The translations under genes were made by a program, and so were the position numbers. Below, piece after piece: positions 40,011 through 50,300 of a DNA stretch of 64,000 nt. Under the pieces are notes generated by a model. It was given only the letters and a program-made list of their open reading frames with translations, ran no database searches and was not told where the DNA came from. Every line of letters starts with the position of its first letter. The stretch's first letter is position 1. The DNA is from Bradyrhizobium sp. LMTR 3 (GTDB lineage: Bacteria > Pseudomonadota > Alphaproteobacteria > Rhizobiales > Xanthobacteraceae). Where the stretch lies: assembly GCF_001693485.1 (NCBI RefSeq), contig NZ_MAXC01000012.1:372001-436000 (forward strand). Reading direction: 5' to 3'.

Positions 40011-41606
40011 CTACTCCCACTCAATCGTCCCCGGCGGCTTTGACGTCACGTCGTACACCACGCGGTTCACCCCCTTCACCTCGTTGATGATGCGCGTAGC
40101 CGTGGCGCCGAGGAAGCTCATGTCGAAGGGATAGAAGTCCGCGGTCATGCCGTCGGTGGAGGTCACGGCGCGCAGGCCCACGACGTATTCGTAGGTGCGG
40201 CCGTCGCCCATCACGCCGACCGTCTTTACCGGCAGCAGCACGGCAAAGGCCTGCCAGATCTTGTCGTAGAGGCCGGCTTTGCGGATCTGGTCGATGTAGA
40301 CGGCGTCGGCGTTGCGGAGGATGTCGAGCTTTTCTTTCGTGATGTCGCCGGGGCAGCGGATCGCGAGGCCCGGGCCGGGGAACGGGTGGCGGCCGACGAA
40401 GATTTCGGGCAGGCCGAGCTCGCGGCCGAGCACGCGGACTTCGTCCTTGAACAGTTCGCGCAAGGGCTCGACCAGCTTCATGTTCATGCGATCCGGCAGG
40501 CCGCCGACATTGTGGTGCGACTTGATGGTCACCGAAGGGCCGCCGGTGAAGGAGACGCTTTCGATCACGTCGGGATAGAGCGTGCCCTGCGCCAGAAATT
40601 CGGCGCCACCGATTTTCTTGGCCTCCTGCTCGAACACGTCGATGAACAGGCGGCCGATCGTCTTGCGCTTCGCTTCGGGATCACTGACGCCTTTGAGCTC
40701 GCCGAGGAAAAGCTTTGACGCATCAACATGCACCAGCGGGATGTTGTAGTGATGGCGGAACAGGTCGACCACCGTCTCCGCTTCGTTGAGCCGCAGCAGG
40801 CCGTGGTCGACAAACACGCAGGTGAGCTGGTCGCCGATCGCTTCATGGATCAGCACCGCGGCGACCGCGGAATCGACGCCGCCGGACAGGCCGCAGATCA
40901 CCCTGCCCTTGCCGACCTGGGCGCGGATTTTTTCGATCGCCTCCTCGCGGAAGGCGCGCATGGTCCAGTCGCCGGTGAAGCCTGCGACCTTGCGGACGAA
41001 ATTGCGCAGCAGTTTGGCGCCATCAGGCGTATGCACCACTTCGGGGTGGAACATCAGGCCGTAATATTTGCGCTTCTCGTCCTGGATCACTGCGAACGGC
41101 GCGTTCGGCGAGACGGCGGCCACCGTAAAGCCCGGCGGCATTTTGGTGATGCGGTCGCCATGGCTCATCCACACCGGGTGGCGTTCGCCCATCGACCAGG
41201 TGTCGTCGAACAGTTTGCTCGCCGTCTTCACCTCGACATCGGCGCGGCCGAATTCGCGGTGGTGGCCGCCCTCGACCTCGCCGCCGAGCTGGGCGGCGAG
41301 CGTCATCTGGCCGTAGCAGATGCCGAGCACGGGGACGCCGGAATCGAAGATTGCTTGCGGCGCGCGCGGCGAGCCTTCTTCGTGCACCGACTCCGGCCCG
41401 CCGGAGAGGATCACCGCCTTCGGCTTCATCTCCTTGAAGGCTAATTCGGCCTTCTGGAACGGCACGATTTCGGAATAGACGCCCTCCTCGCGCACCCGGC
41501 GGGCGATCAGTTGCGTCACCTGACTGCCGAAGTCGACAATCAGAATCTTGTCATGCGCCGAGGCCACCGAGGGCGTCGACTCGCGGGCTTTCTGTGCTGC
41601 TGTCAT
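40011..41606 (-). CDS. guaA: GMP synthase (glutamine-hydrolysing)
   Basis: A 531-residue full-length GMP synthase. It converts XMP, ATP and glutamine to GMP in the cytoplasm. The N-terminal class I amidotransferase domain has the nucleophile in VLGICYGQ; the C-terminal ATP-pyrophosphatase domain has the P-loop [14 protein letters not shown]; and the dimerisation domain ends with [10 protein letters not shown]. Start at [10 protein letters not shown], with the amidotransferase beginning [10 protein letters not shown]. guaB lies 8 kb away in the same orientation. A nuclease-like gene follows 11 bases after its stop. Confidence 0.97.
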   Translation of the reverse strand: MTAAQKARESTPSVASAHDKILIVDFGSQVTQLIARRVREEGVYSEIVPFQKAELAFKEMKPKAVILSGGPESVHEEGSPRAPQAIFDSGVPVLGICYGQMTLAAQLGGEVEGGHHREFGRADVEVKTASKLFDDTWSMGERHPVWMSHGDRITKMPPGFTVAAVSPNAPFAVIQDEKRKYYGLMFHPEVVHTPDGAKLLRNFVRKVAGFTGDWTMRAFREEAIEKIRAQVGKGRVICGLSGGVDSAVAAVLIHEAIGDQLTCVFVDHGLLRLNEAETVVDLFRHHYNIPLVHVDASKLFLGELKGVSDPEAKRKTIGRLFIDVFEQEAKKIGGAEFLAQGTLYPDVIESVSFTGGPSVTIKSHHNVGGLPDRMNMKLVEPLRELFKDEVRVLGRELGLPEIFVGRHPFPGPGLAIRCPGDITKEKLDILRNADAVYIDQIRKAGLYDKIWQAFAVLLPVKTVGVMGDGRTYEYVVGLRAVTSTDGMTADFYPFDMSFLGATATRIINEVKGVNRVVYDVTSKPPGTIEWE

Positions 41607-41751
41607 GGACAGGAATTACGCGACGAGGCGCGGCCTCGCAACCGCGGCAAAGGGCTGACCCACATTCTTTCTCGGGCATGGACAGATCGATATTAGGTAA
41701 GTATTATTGACCTAATTTGCGCCGATTACCGGGGCGCGCAACTAACGCGCT

Positions 41752-41851
41752 GTCGTTCCGGGGCGCGCAAAGCGCGAACTCAGGTGCGCAATTGCGCACC
41801 TGAGAACCTCGAGATTCCGGGTTCGATGCTTTCGCATCGCCCCGGAATGAC
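41752..41851. repeat. Intergenic palindromic repeat (ATTCCGGGG family)
   Basis: Outer arms GTCGTTCCGGGGCGCG and GCCCCGGAATGAC; inner perfect palindrome CAGGTGCGCAATTGCGCACCTG. It lies between guaA and the RsmB-type gene. Confidence 0.85.
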
Positions 41852-41861
41852 GGGGACCTCC

Positions 41862-43160
41862 TCACGCCTTCTTCAGCACCGACACAAAAAATCCATCCGT
41901 GCCCGTCCTTCGCGGCGTCATCAACCAGCCCTCCGGCGAGCGCAGCGCAGCCTTCGCAAAATCCTCCGCTTTGTCCCACAGCACGCTCGCCGTCTCGTTC
42001 AATGGCTGAATCGAAAACTCGGGATGATGTGCCACGAAGGCGCGGACTTGTTCGCCGTTTTCGCTTGGCAGCACCGAACAGGTGACATAGGCGATGCGGC
42101 CGCCGGGCTTGACCAGGCGGCTTGCGCGATCAAGCACTTCGGCCTGGTCCTTCAAGCGAACCTCCAGCGCGCCGGGGCGCATCCGCCATTTGGCGTCGGG
42201 GTTGCGGCGCCAGGTGCCGGTGCCGGTGCAGGGCGCGTCGATCAGCACGAGATCGGCGGATGCCTTGATGTCGGCCAATGGATCAGTGTCGCCCTTCGGC
42301 GCGCGAATTTCGGCGTTGTGGACGCCGGCGCGTGAGAGCCGCTCGTAGATCGGGGCGAGCTGGCGCTTGTCGCGGTCGGTCGCGATCAATCGCCCCTTGC
42401 CTTGCATCATCGCCGCCAGCGCCAGCGTCTTGCCGCCGGCGCCGGCGCAGAGATCGATCACCTGCTCGCCGGGCTTTGCAGCGGTGAACATCGCCGCAAG
42501 CTGCGAGCCCTCGTCCTGCACTTCGATCGCGCCCTTGATGAAATCCTCTTCCGCATGAATGCCGGGATTGCGGGCGTCAGCGCCGAGTTCGATGCGCAAG
42601 CCCATCGGCGACCACGGCGTCGGTTGCGCGCCGAGATAGCCGAGCGACGCCAGCACTTTTTCGCGCTTGGCTTTGAGCGTATTGACGCGCAGATCGAGCG
42701 GCGCGCGGCTTGCCATTGCAGTTGCCTCCGCCACGCGATCGTCGCCGAACACAGCGGCCAGATGCGCATCCAGCCATTCCGGATAGTCGCCGGCGATGTG
42801 CGGCGGCGCGTCGTCGAGGGTCCGCGAGGTGAGCGCTGATCGCTCGGCCCCGGTCAGCGGCTCCGGCGCAAAACGCCCGCCGTCGCAGAGAGCCGATATC
42901 GCCTCGACATCGAGCTTTCGCTCGAGCTTCAGCATGCCGAGCACGCGCGCCCGCGGCGTGTCGGCGTCCATCAGCCAGGCGCTCGATGCCCGCCGCCGCA
43001 GCACGTCCCAGATCAGGCCGGAAATCGCTGCGCGATCGCCCGAGCCGGCATAACGATGCGCGGTGCCCCACTCCTTCAGCGCCTTTGCCGCCGGAACGCG
43101 TTGCGCGTCGATGGTGTCGATCAGTTCGATGGCAGCGGAAAGGCGGGCAGCGGGGGTCAT
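41862..43160 (-). CDS. RsmB/NOP-type rRNA (cytosine-C5) methyltransferase
   Basis: A 432-residue methyltransferase. The two catalytic cysteines are in DAPCTGTGTWRRNP (motif IV) and VTCSVLPSENGEQV (motif VI); SAM binding is in LCAGAGGKTLALAA. An N-terminal NusB-like RNA-binding part (residues 1-130) and a ferredoxin-like segment precede. It forms 5-methylcytosine in rRNA, as RsmB does at position 967 of 16S rRNA; the exact base is inferred. The MAPEG gene ends 10 bases upstream, suggesting a shared transcript. Confidence 0.9.
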   Translation of the reverse strand: MTPAARLSAAIELIDTIDAQRVPAAKALKEWGTAHRYAGSGDRAAISGLIWDVLRRRASSAWLMDADTPRARVLGMLKLERKLDVEAISALCDGGRFAPEPLTGAERSALTSRTLDDAPPHIAGDYPEWLDAHLAAVFGDDRVAEATAMASRAPLDLRVNTLKAKREKVLASLGYLGAQPTPWSPMGLRIELGADARNPGIHAEEDFIKGAIEVQDEGSQLAAMFTAAKPGEQVIDLCAGAGGKTLALAAMMQGKGRLIATDRDKRQLAPIYERLSRAGVHNAEIRAPKGDTDPLADIKASADLVLIDAPCTGTGTWRRNPDAKWRMRPGALEVRLKDQAEVLDRASRLVKPGGRIAYVTCSVLPSENGEQVRAFVAHHPEFSIQPLNETASVLWDKAEDFAKAALRSPEGWLMTPRRTGTDGFFVSVLKKA

Positions 43161-43170
43161 TCAGGGCTTT

Positions 43171-43593
43171 CTAGATCAGAAGCAGAAGCTTCAGCGCGAA
43201 ATAGATCCACATCACGAGCAGCACCAGCGCGCCGGCAAACCACGCCAGGCTGCGCTGCTGGATGTTGTTCGAGGTGACGAAAATGCCGGCATGGGCAAAT
43301 CGTGTCACCACGAACACCCAGGACATCAGCACGATGAAGAGGTCGGCCCGGCGCAGCGGCAGCGCCAGCGCGATCAGGAGGTAGAACAGCAGGGGTACTT
43401 CGAACTGATTGGAGAAGCAATTGCCGATCTGGGCGACGCGGGCCGGATATTTCGGCTGTCCGAGCGCGATGTCCTTCAGGCTGGTTTCGCGGGCCTTCAC
43501 CGCCTTGGTGCGGGCCGTCACCATCCAGAACATCAGCAAGAATGTGAGCCCGATCAGAACAAAGACCGGCAGCAAAACCATTTGAACCGACAT
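43171..43593 (-). CDS. MAPEG family membrane protein
   Basis: A 140-residue inner-membrane protein with four hydrophobic segments: VLLPVFVLIGLTFLLMFWMV, an internal FSNQFEVPLLFYLLIAL (conserved NQFE-like MAPEG motif), WVFVVTRFAHAGIF and FAGALVLLVMWIYF. Human relatives are microsomal glutathione transferases and leukotriene C4 synthase; bacterial ones are mostly uncharacterised. It precedes the RsmB-type gene by 10 bases. Confidence 0.87.
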   Translation of the reverse strand: MSVQMVLLPVFVLIGLTFLLMFWMVTARTKAVKARETSLKDIALGQPKYPARVAQIGNCFSNQFEVPLLFYLLIALALPLRRADLFIVLMSWVFVVTRFAHAGIFVTSNNIQQRSLAWFAGALVLLVMWIYFALKLLLLI

Positions 43594-43768
43594 GAGAATC
43601 TCCCCCGAAGCCTGCCTGAGGTCCTAAAGCAATAACGAGACGCCCCTCACCTGACAAATGCATTAACCTGGCTCGCTTGAACCACAAGGAGAACCCAGAC
43701 GACCAACTAGCGAGAATTCCGATGGTTCTGGTCTCGAACCGGCCTTGGAAAGCACCCGCGAGCAGGCG

Positions 43769-44461
43769 ATGAACATCACCTCCCCGATCCTGACCGGCGC
43801 CGGCCGCGCCGCCGAGCTGCCCGGCGATTCCGTGACCTCCCTGCTTCGGGCGGTCGGATTCAGCGACGGCCCCGACGGCGGCCTTGGCATCGTCATGTCG
43901 GCCCTGGCCGGCATCGCCGCGGCGCTGGCGGTCGCGATCATGCTCTCGGTCTATTTCCACGGTGGCCACCGCAGTCGCCACGATCTGCTCAAACACGGGC
44001 TTGCCGCTTCCGCAGTGCTGGTCCTGCTCGCCTTCGCGATCTCCGACATCAGGCACGCGGCGCAGGCCTATCTCGGCCTCAATCCGGCAAAGCCCTCGGT
44101 GGAATTTGAGATCCTCCTGCCGAAGGCGACGTTGACGACCACCGCGGACATCCAGATCGAGCTCCTCACCGACCGGAACCAGAAGCTGGCGAAGGTCCAG
44201 GAGGCGCTGGCCTCCGCGCCCGACGGCCGCAGCATCTTGCGCGGGACTGTGACGCTCGATTACCGCACCACCGAGCGCATGATGGTGCTGAACCTGCCCG
44301 GCCGGGCCCAAAGCACGTTCCGCCTGCGGCTGCCGCCAAGCCCCTCGCATTCGGAGCAGTTCGGGCCGTGGCATCTGGCCGACGGCATCGTCCCCGCCAA
44401 TGGCGGCACGGTGACATCGGAGATTCATGACGCCTTCGCGATCCGATACCGCGTGCTCTGA
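43769..44461 (+). CDS. Hypothetical membrane protein
   Basis: A 230-residue protein with two predicted membrane helices (IVMSALAGIAAALAVAIMLS and AASAVLVLLAFAISDI), followed by a soluble C-terminal part of about 130 residues with beta-rich segments (KPSVEFEILLPKATL, GTVTLDYRTTERMMVLNL). No known domain was recognised. The start at ATG 43769 is preferred over TTG 43745. The opposite strand has a 473-codon open frame that is a shadow. Function unknown. Confidence 0.75.
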   Translation: MNITSPILTGAGRAAELPGDSVTSLLRAVGFSDGPDGGLGIVMSALAGIAAALAVAIMLSVYFHGGHRSRHDLLKHGLAASAVLVLLAFAISDIRHAAQAYLGLNPAKPSVEFEILLPKATLTTTADIQIELLTDRNQKLAKVQEALASAPDGRSILRGTVTLDYRTTERMMVLNLPGRAQSTFRLRLPPSPSHSEQFGPWHLADGIVPANGGTVTSEIHDAFAIRYRVL

Positions 44462-44580
44462 CGCCACTGAGATATAAAGATGGCGGACCGCCGGGCACAT
44501 TTGCTTTGACGCCAACAACCAGCGCTCTACTGTATCCCTGACGGTCGCCGAAAGAGAGCAGCCGCGGGAGGAGTGCAACT

Positions 44581-45549
44581 TTGCGATTTCGCGACCAGGA
44601 CATTGTCTTCGCCACCGGGGCCAAAGGGCAGAATTTCGACATTCTCACCGCCAATCCGCTCAACTACTTCCACGTCATCAGCAATTCGGCCGAGCTGCCC
44701 AGACTTGTGATCGACGGCAAGCTGTTCCTGCCGGCCTCGGATACTCGCAAACGCAACGGAAAGCTTCCACTGGTGATGGTGGTGCCAGGCAGCCTCGGCG
44801 TTGCGGCCTCGCACCTGGCGCATGCCGAAACGGTGGTTGGTGACGGCTTTGCGGCGTTTGTTCTCGACAGTTTCGGCGCGCGTGACGTGACCTCGACGGT
44901 CGCCAACCAGACCCAGTTCTCATTCGCCGCCAGCGCCTATGACGTGTTGGCGGCCTGGATGGTGCTGTCAGCCCATCCGGAGATCGACGCATCGCGGATC
45001 GGCGCGCAGGGCCACAGCCGCGGCGGCTCGGCCGTGCTGACGGCTGCGACGCGTCGCTTTGCCGATGCGGTGGTCGGCGCCGGCGCCGGTTTTCGAAGCG
45101 TGCTCGCCGCTTATCCCTGGAGCGGTCATCAGTTCCTCGATCCGTCCGTCGACGAAACCGAAATCCGCGTCATCATGGGCGATGCCGATGAATGGTGCTC
45201 GCCGATGCAGGTGCAGGGCCATTGCCAGGCCATCCGCCTCTCCGGCGGCAAGGCGACGATGCGGCTGATCGGCGGCGCGCAGCACAGTTTTGACCGCGGC
45301 ACCGCCATCGAGAACGTCGCTGACGCGTCCGTCTCCCCCGCCGCGCCGACGGCCTATATCGCCAATGACGGCGCCTTCATCCATCCGCTTCAGGGCGTCG
45401 CGGAGAGCAAGCTCACCGACCGCGACCTGATGATCTACGCGCTAAAGGCCGGCTATGGCCGCAAGGGCGCAAGAATCGGAAGCCGCGACGGCGATGCCGA
45501 ATTGTTTCGCGAGGACATGCTGGCGTTCTGGCGACGGACGTTGGGGTGA
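44581..45549 (+). CDS. Dienelactone hydrolase family protein
   Basis: A 322-residue alpha/beta hydrolase starting at TTG with GGGAGGAG a few bases upstream. The nucleophile elbow is AQGHSRGGSAVL (Ser), the acid is probably Asp in MGDADEWC and the base His in GGAQHSFDRG. The LVMVVPGSLG segment is the oxyanion strand. Typical members are dienelactone hydrolases or related carboxyl esterases. Not exported. It is not in an obvious operon. Confidence 0.87.
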   Translation: MRFRDQDIVFATGAKGQNFDILTANPLNYFHVISNSAELPRLVIDGKLFLPASDTRKRNGKLPLVMVVPGSLGVAASHLAHAETVVGDGFAAFVLDSFGARDVTSTVANQTQFSFAASAYDVLAAWMVLSAHPEIDASRIGAQGHSRGGSAVLTAATRRFADAVVGAGAGFRSVLAAYPWSGHQFLDPSVDETEIRVIMGDADEWCSPMQVQGHCQAIRLSGGKATMRLIGGAQHSFDRGTAIENVADASVSPAAPTAYIANDGAFIHPLQGVAESKLTDRDLMIYALKAGYGRKGARIGSRDGDAELFREDMLAFWRRTLG

Positions 45550-45575
45550 GGATCGTTGCCATCCCGAAAACTGTC

Positions 45576-45663
45576 GTCACCCGGTGACCCAGTATTCCAG
45601 AGACGCCAGTGTCTGAATCGATAGGCCGCGGCGTACTGGGTACCCCGCCTTCGCGGGGTATGA
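45576..45663. repeat. Intergenic palindromic repeat (CCAGTAnnC family)
   Basis: GTCACCCGGTGACCCAGTATTCC on the left and GCGTACTGGGTACCCCGCCTT, CGCGGGGTATGAC on the right. Same family as 28815 and 59474 repeats. Flanked by GAGTGAGTATGG as at 28968-28979. Confidence 0.75.
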
Positions 45664-45745
45664 CGAGTGAGTATGGGGCGAGAGTTCGGATGCGTCATCC
45701 TTTCGACGTCAGGCCCCGCTATGATCGCACGAAAAGGAATAGTGC

Positions 45746-46579
45746 ATGTCCGAATTTCGCCTGACGCAAATTTCCGATACCCACCTCGCCCGCCGACTGC
45801 ACGAACTCACCGACAACTTTCACCGCGTCAGCGAGCATATCGACGCGACGCGGCCGGACCTCGTCGTCAACACTGGCGATCTGGCCTTCGATGCGCCGAC
45901 CAGCCGGGACGATCTGATATTTGCCAGGGAATTGCACAACGCGCTGCCGGTGCCGTGCAGGTACTTGCCGGGCAATCACGATGTCGGCGACAACCCGACG
46001 GAAGTCGCCCCTGCGCCGAAGGATCTGGCGACAGAGAACGAACGGCAGAACTATCTTTCCGTGATCGGCGAAGACCGCTGGCGCTTCGATGCGGCCGGCT
46101 GGTGTTTCATCGGATTGAACTCGCTGATCATGAACACCGGGATCGAGAGCGAGGCCGAGCAGTTCGGCTGGCTGGCGTCAGAGCTCAGTCGCGTGAACGG
46201 CAAGCCGGTCGCGCTGTTCCTGCACAAGCCGCTGTTTCTGAACGCACCTGATGACCCCGAAACATCAGACACGGCCATCCGCTATGTGCCGCAGCCGCGG
46301 CGCAGAAATTTGATCGAAATGTTTTCGAAGGTCGATCTGCGGCTCGTTGCCTCAGGCCACGTCCACCAGCGTCGCGACTTTACCTTTGGCCACACCCGCC
46401 ACATCTGGGCGCCGTCGACAGGCTTCATCCTTCCCGAACGAATTCAGCTGGTCATCGGCATAAAGGAAGTCGGGCTGGTGGAGTATCGTTTCCAGCCCGA
46501 CGCCCTTGAAGTCCGGCACGTCAAGGCGCCGGGACAAACCGATGTTGATCTGGATTCACTGATTGGCAGGAAATCCTAG
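45746..46579 (+). CDS. Metallophosphoesterase (calcineurin-like)
   Basis: A 277-residue phosphoesterase with all metal motifs: Asp-x-His in QISDTHLA, GD in NTGDLAFD, GNHD in YLPGNHDVG, a His in LFLHKPLF and GHVH in VASGHVHQ. The layout matches 3',5'-cyclic nucleotide phosphodiesterase-like CpdA and other class III phosphodiesterases. Substrate unknown. Confidence 0.9.
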   Translation: MSEFRLTQISDTHLARRLHELTDNFHRVSEHIDATRPDLVVNTGDLAFDAPTSRDDLIFARELHNALPVPCRYLPGNHDVGDNPTEVAPAPKDLATENERQNYLSVIGEDRWRFDAAGWCFIGLNSLIMNTGIESEAEQFGWLASELSRVNGKPVALFLHKPLFLNAPDDPETSDTAIRYVPQPRRRNLIEMFSKVDLRLVASGHVHQRRDFTFGHTRHIWAPSTGFILPERIQLVIGIKEVGLVEYRFQPDALEVRHVKAPGQTDVDLDSLIGRKS

Positions 46580-46585
46580 AGCACC

Positions 46586-46852
46586 TCAGTATTCCCGCTC
46601 AACGTAGCCGTAGTAGGAACCGCCATCGGTCCACGGTGCTGTAGCAAAGGCACCTACGCGTGGAACCGGCTGAAACCGGTTACCGTAATAGTAGCCTGGT
46701 CCGGGCGTTACGTAGCCTCCCGTGGTGTAGGAGGAGTTCGGATAGTTAAACCCGATCATGCCGGGTTCCTGATAAACCGCTTGAGCCATCGCAGGAGTGG
46801 CCAGCATCGTGGCGGCAACCAGGCCGAGCGATAGTTTCTTGAAGATCGTCAT
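46586..46852 (-). CDS. Small secreted Tyr/Gly-rich hypothetical protein
   Basis: An 88-residue protein with a signal peptide (LSLGLVAATMLATPAMA, cleavage after AQA). The mature 63 residues are rich in Tyr, Gly and Pro (YTTGGYVTPGPGYYYGNRF). No domain recognised. It is short enough that I place it by its signal peptide and ribosome site (GAAGCC before ATG, moderate). It converges on the phosphoesterase gene. Confidence 0.7.
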   Translation of the reverse strand: MTIFKKLSLGLVAATMLATPAMAQAVYQEPGMIGFNYPNSSYTTGGYVTPGPGYYYGNRFQPVPRVGAFATAPWTDGGSYYGYVEREY

Positions 46853-46958
46853 TTGGCTTCTCCATCAGATGTCAGGGCCAACGACGCGTTCGGAAGGACG
46901 TTCCTCCATCAGCCTCAAGTGAGCGTGAGGTGAGTTCCCCGCAACCCGGGGGCGAGCC

Positions 46959-47984
46959 TCAAACTTTGTCGGGTCCGACGCGCACGAGCTGCTTACCGAA
47001 ATTGGCGCCCTTCAGAAGGCCCATGAACGCAGTCGGCGCGCTCTCGAGGCCTTCGGTGACGAACTCCTTGTGCTTGACCTTGCCCTCGCGCACCCACCCC
47101 GACATGTCACGCAGGAAGTCGCCGTGGCGCGCAGCGAAATCGCTGACGATGAAACCGCGGATGGTCAGGCGCTTGGTCAATACCGCGCGCATCAGGGACG
47201 GCGCCCATTTCGGCGCCACCGCCTGCGTGTCGTTGTAATGCGCGATCAGCCCACAGACGGGAACGCGCGCAAACGCATTGAGCAGCGGGAACACCGCTTC
47301 GAACACCGCGCCGCCGACGTTTTCGAAATAGACGTCGATGCCATCAGGGCAGGCAAACTTCAGCTTCGCGGCGAGATCGGTTTCGTGGTGATCGAGACAA
47401 TCGTCGAAGCCGAGTTCGTTCTTGACATAGGCGCATTTGTCCTTGCCGCCGGCAATGCCGACCGCGCGGGCGCCCTTGATCTTTGCGATCTGACCGACCG
47501 CCGAGCCGACCGCGCCGGAAGCGGCCGCGACGACGACGGTTTCGCCCGCCTGCGGCTTGCCGATGTCGAGCAGGCCCGTATACGCCGTCATGCCGGGCAT
47601 GCCGAGCACGCCGACCGCGGTCGAGATCGGCGCGATTTTCGGATCGATTTTTGCAAGACCCTTGCCGTCGGAGATCGCATGCGTCTGCCAACCGGCGCGC
47701 GACAGCACGATGTCGCCCTTGGCGAAGCCGGGATTGTTCGAGGCGATCACTTCGCTGACAGTGCCTGCTTCCATCACGCCGCCGATCGGCACCGGCTGGG
47801 CATAGGACGGCCCGTCGCTCATGCGCCCACGCATGTAGGGATCGAGTGACAGCCAGATGGTGCGAAGGAGCACCTCGCCGGCGCCCGGCGTGAGGACGGG
47901 GCAATCCTCGAGGCGGAAGTCGGAGGGTTTTGGTTCGCCGACGGGGCGCGAGGCGAGAACGATGCGTTTGCCTGATGCGGACAT
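46959..47984 (-). CDS. NADP-dependent medium-chain oxidoreductase (CurA/LTB4DH-like)
   Basis: A 341-residue zinc-free medium-chain dehydrogenase/reductase. The Rossmann loop is AASGAVGSAVGQIAKIKGAR; the N-terminal LSLDPYMRGRM and the YFENVGGAVFEAVFPLL segment are characteristic of leukotriene B4 dehydrogenase and curcumin reductase CurA. These reduce the C=C bond of enones with NADPH. Start at MSASGKRIVLASRP. It lies 217 bases after guaB and is separated from it by two repeat elements. Confidence 0.9.
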   Translation of the reverse strand: MSASGKRIVLASRPVGEPKPSDFRLEDCPVLTPGAGEVLLRTIWLSLDPYMRGRMSDGPSYAQPVPIGGVMEAGTVSEVIASNNPGFAKGDIVLSRAGWQTHAISDGKGLAKIDPKIAPISTAVGVLGMPGMTAYTGLLDIGKPQAGETVVVAAASGAVGSAVGQIAKIKGARAVGIAGGKDKCAYVKNELGFDDCLDHHETDLAAKLKFACPDGIDVYFENVGGAVFEAVFPLLNAFARVPVCGLIAHYNDTQAVAPKWAPSLMRAVLTKRLTIRGFIVSDFAARHGDFLRDMSGWVREGKVKHKEFVTEGLESAPTAFMGLLKGANFGKQLVRVGPDKV

Positions 47985-48010
47985 GGATGTTCCTCCGGTT
48001 TTTGTTCTTC

Positions 48011-48086
48011 GTCATTGCGAGCGTAGCGAAGCAATCCATAGCTCCGCAAGCGGCGAAATGGATTGCTTCGCTGCGCTCGCAATGAC
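48011..48086. repeat. Intergenic palindromic repeat (CATTGCGAGCG family)
   Basis: GTCATTGCGAGCGTAGCGAAGC at the left and its reverse complement-like GCTTCGCTGCGCTCGCAATGAC at the right. A frequent repeat type in this group of bacteria. Confidence 0.8.
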
Positions 48087-48117
48087 GGTGGAGGGAGAAT
48101 GACGTCTCACCAACGCC

Positions 48118-48191
48118 GTCATTCCGGGGCGCGAAGCGAACCCGGAATCTCGAGATTCCGGGTTTGATGCTTCGCATCGCCCCGGAATGAC
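48118..48191. repeat. Intergenic palindromic repeat (ATTCCGGGG family)
   Basis: GTCATTCCGGGGCGCG … CGCCCCGGAATGAC with the inner palindrome CCCGGAATCTCGAGATTCCGGG. Immediately follows the guaB stop codon (in guaB orientation) and could be its terminator. Confidence 0.85.
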
Positions 48192-48201
48192 GGAGAATGC
48201 C

Positions 48202-49758
<1,557 letters not shown>

Positions 49759-49914
49759 CTACCGGCATCGCCGTCGAATCGAAGCCCATCGGTGGGGTTG
49801 ACGGTGGTCGATAGCATGGCAGCACGCCGAATCAAAGCGTTTGACGGCGATGCACAAACTTTTCGGGAAACGCCGCAATCCCAAGGGCTTAGGGGAAGAG
49901 TTTACGGGAAGGCC

Positions 49915-50166
49915 TTACGGCCGATAGCCCGGCGGCGGCCCGTGCTGGCGGATCGCCTCCACCACCTCGCGGTGCCGGCGGTCCTCCCGCTTCATGTGAA
50001 CCGCGATCAGCGCATGCGCCGACGGCACCAGGAGCAGGACGTGGAAGATCAACCCGAAAACCAGGCAAAACACGATCAGGACCAGGTTGAAGATCGCCGA
50101 AAACGGCTGCCCGTTCAGGAGCAGCCCGAGCGGCGGCAGCAGCGCAGCGAGAACGTAGATCATCAC
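49915..50166 (-). CDS. Small membrane protein, YqaE/Pmp3-like
   Basis: An 83-residue protein with two membrane helices (IYVLAALLPPLGLLLNG and AIFNLVLIVFCLVFGLIF) and a cytoplasmic tail (HMKREDRRHREVVEAIRQHG). The PPLGLLL motif and layout resemble the YqaE/Pmp3 proteolipid family that affects membrane potential. The match is loose. It is divergent from the DHA2 transporter gene. Confidence 0.7.
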   Translation of the reverse strand: MMIYVLAALLPPLGLLLNGQPFSAIFNLVLIVFCLVFGLIFHVLLLVPSAHALIAVHMKREDRRHREVVEAIRQHGPPPGYRP

Positions 50167-50300
50167 GACCTCCAGCGGCTGGCGCGGTGCATACCAGCGT
50201 CACGCAGGATTTAGGTGGTTTGCCCGGTTTCGCAATGGCTTGTGTGACGGCGGGATGGTACAGCGCCCTCGCCTGCCTCTCTCCAGTCCCCCCGATCCCG

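Noticed and set aside
43157..44578. 473-codon open frame on the - strand
   Set aside because: It lies opposite the hypothetical membrane protein gene at 43769-44461, which has membrane helices, and across the start of the MAPEG gene. No domain found.
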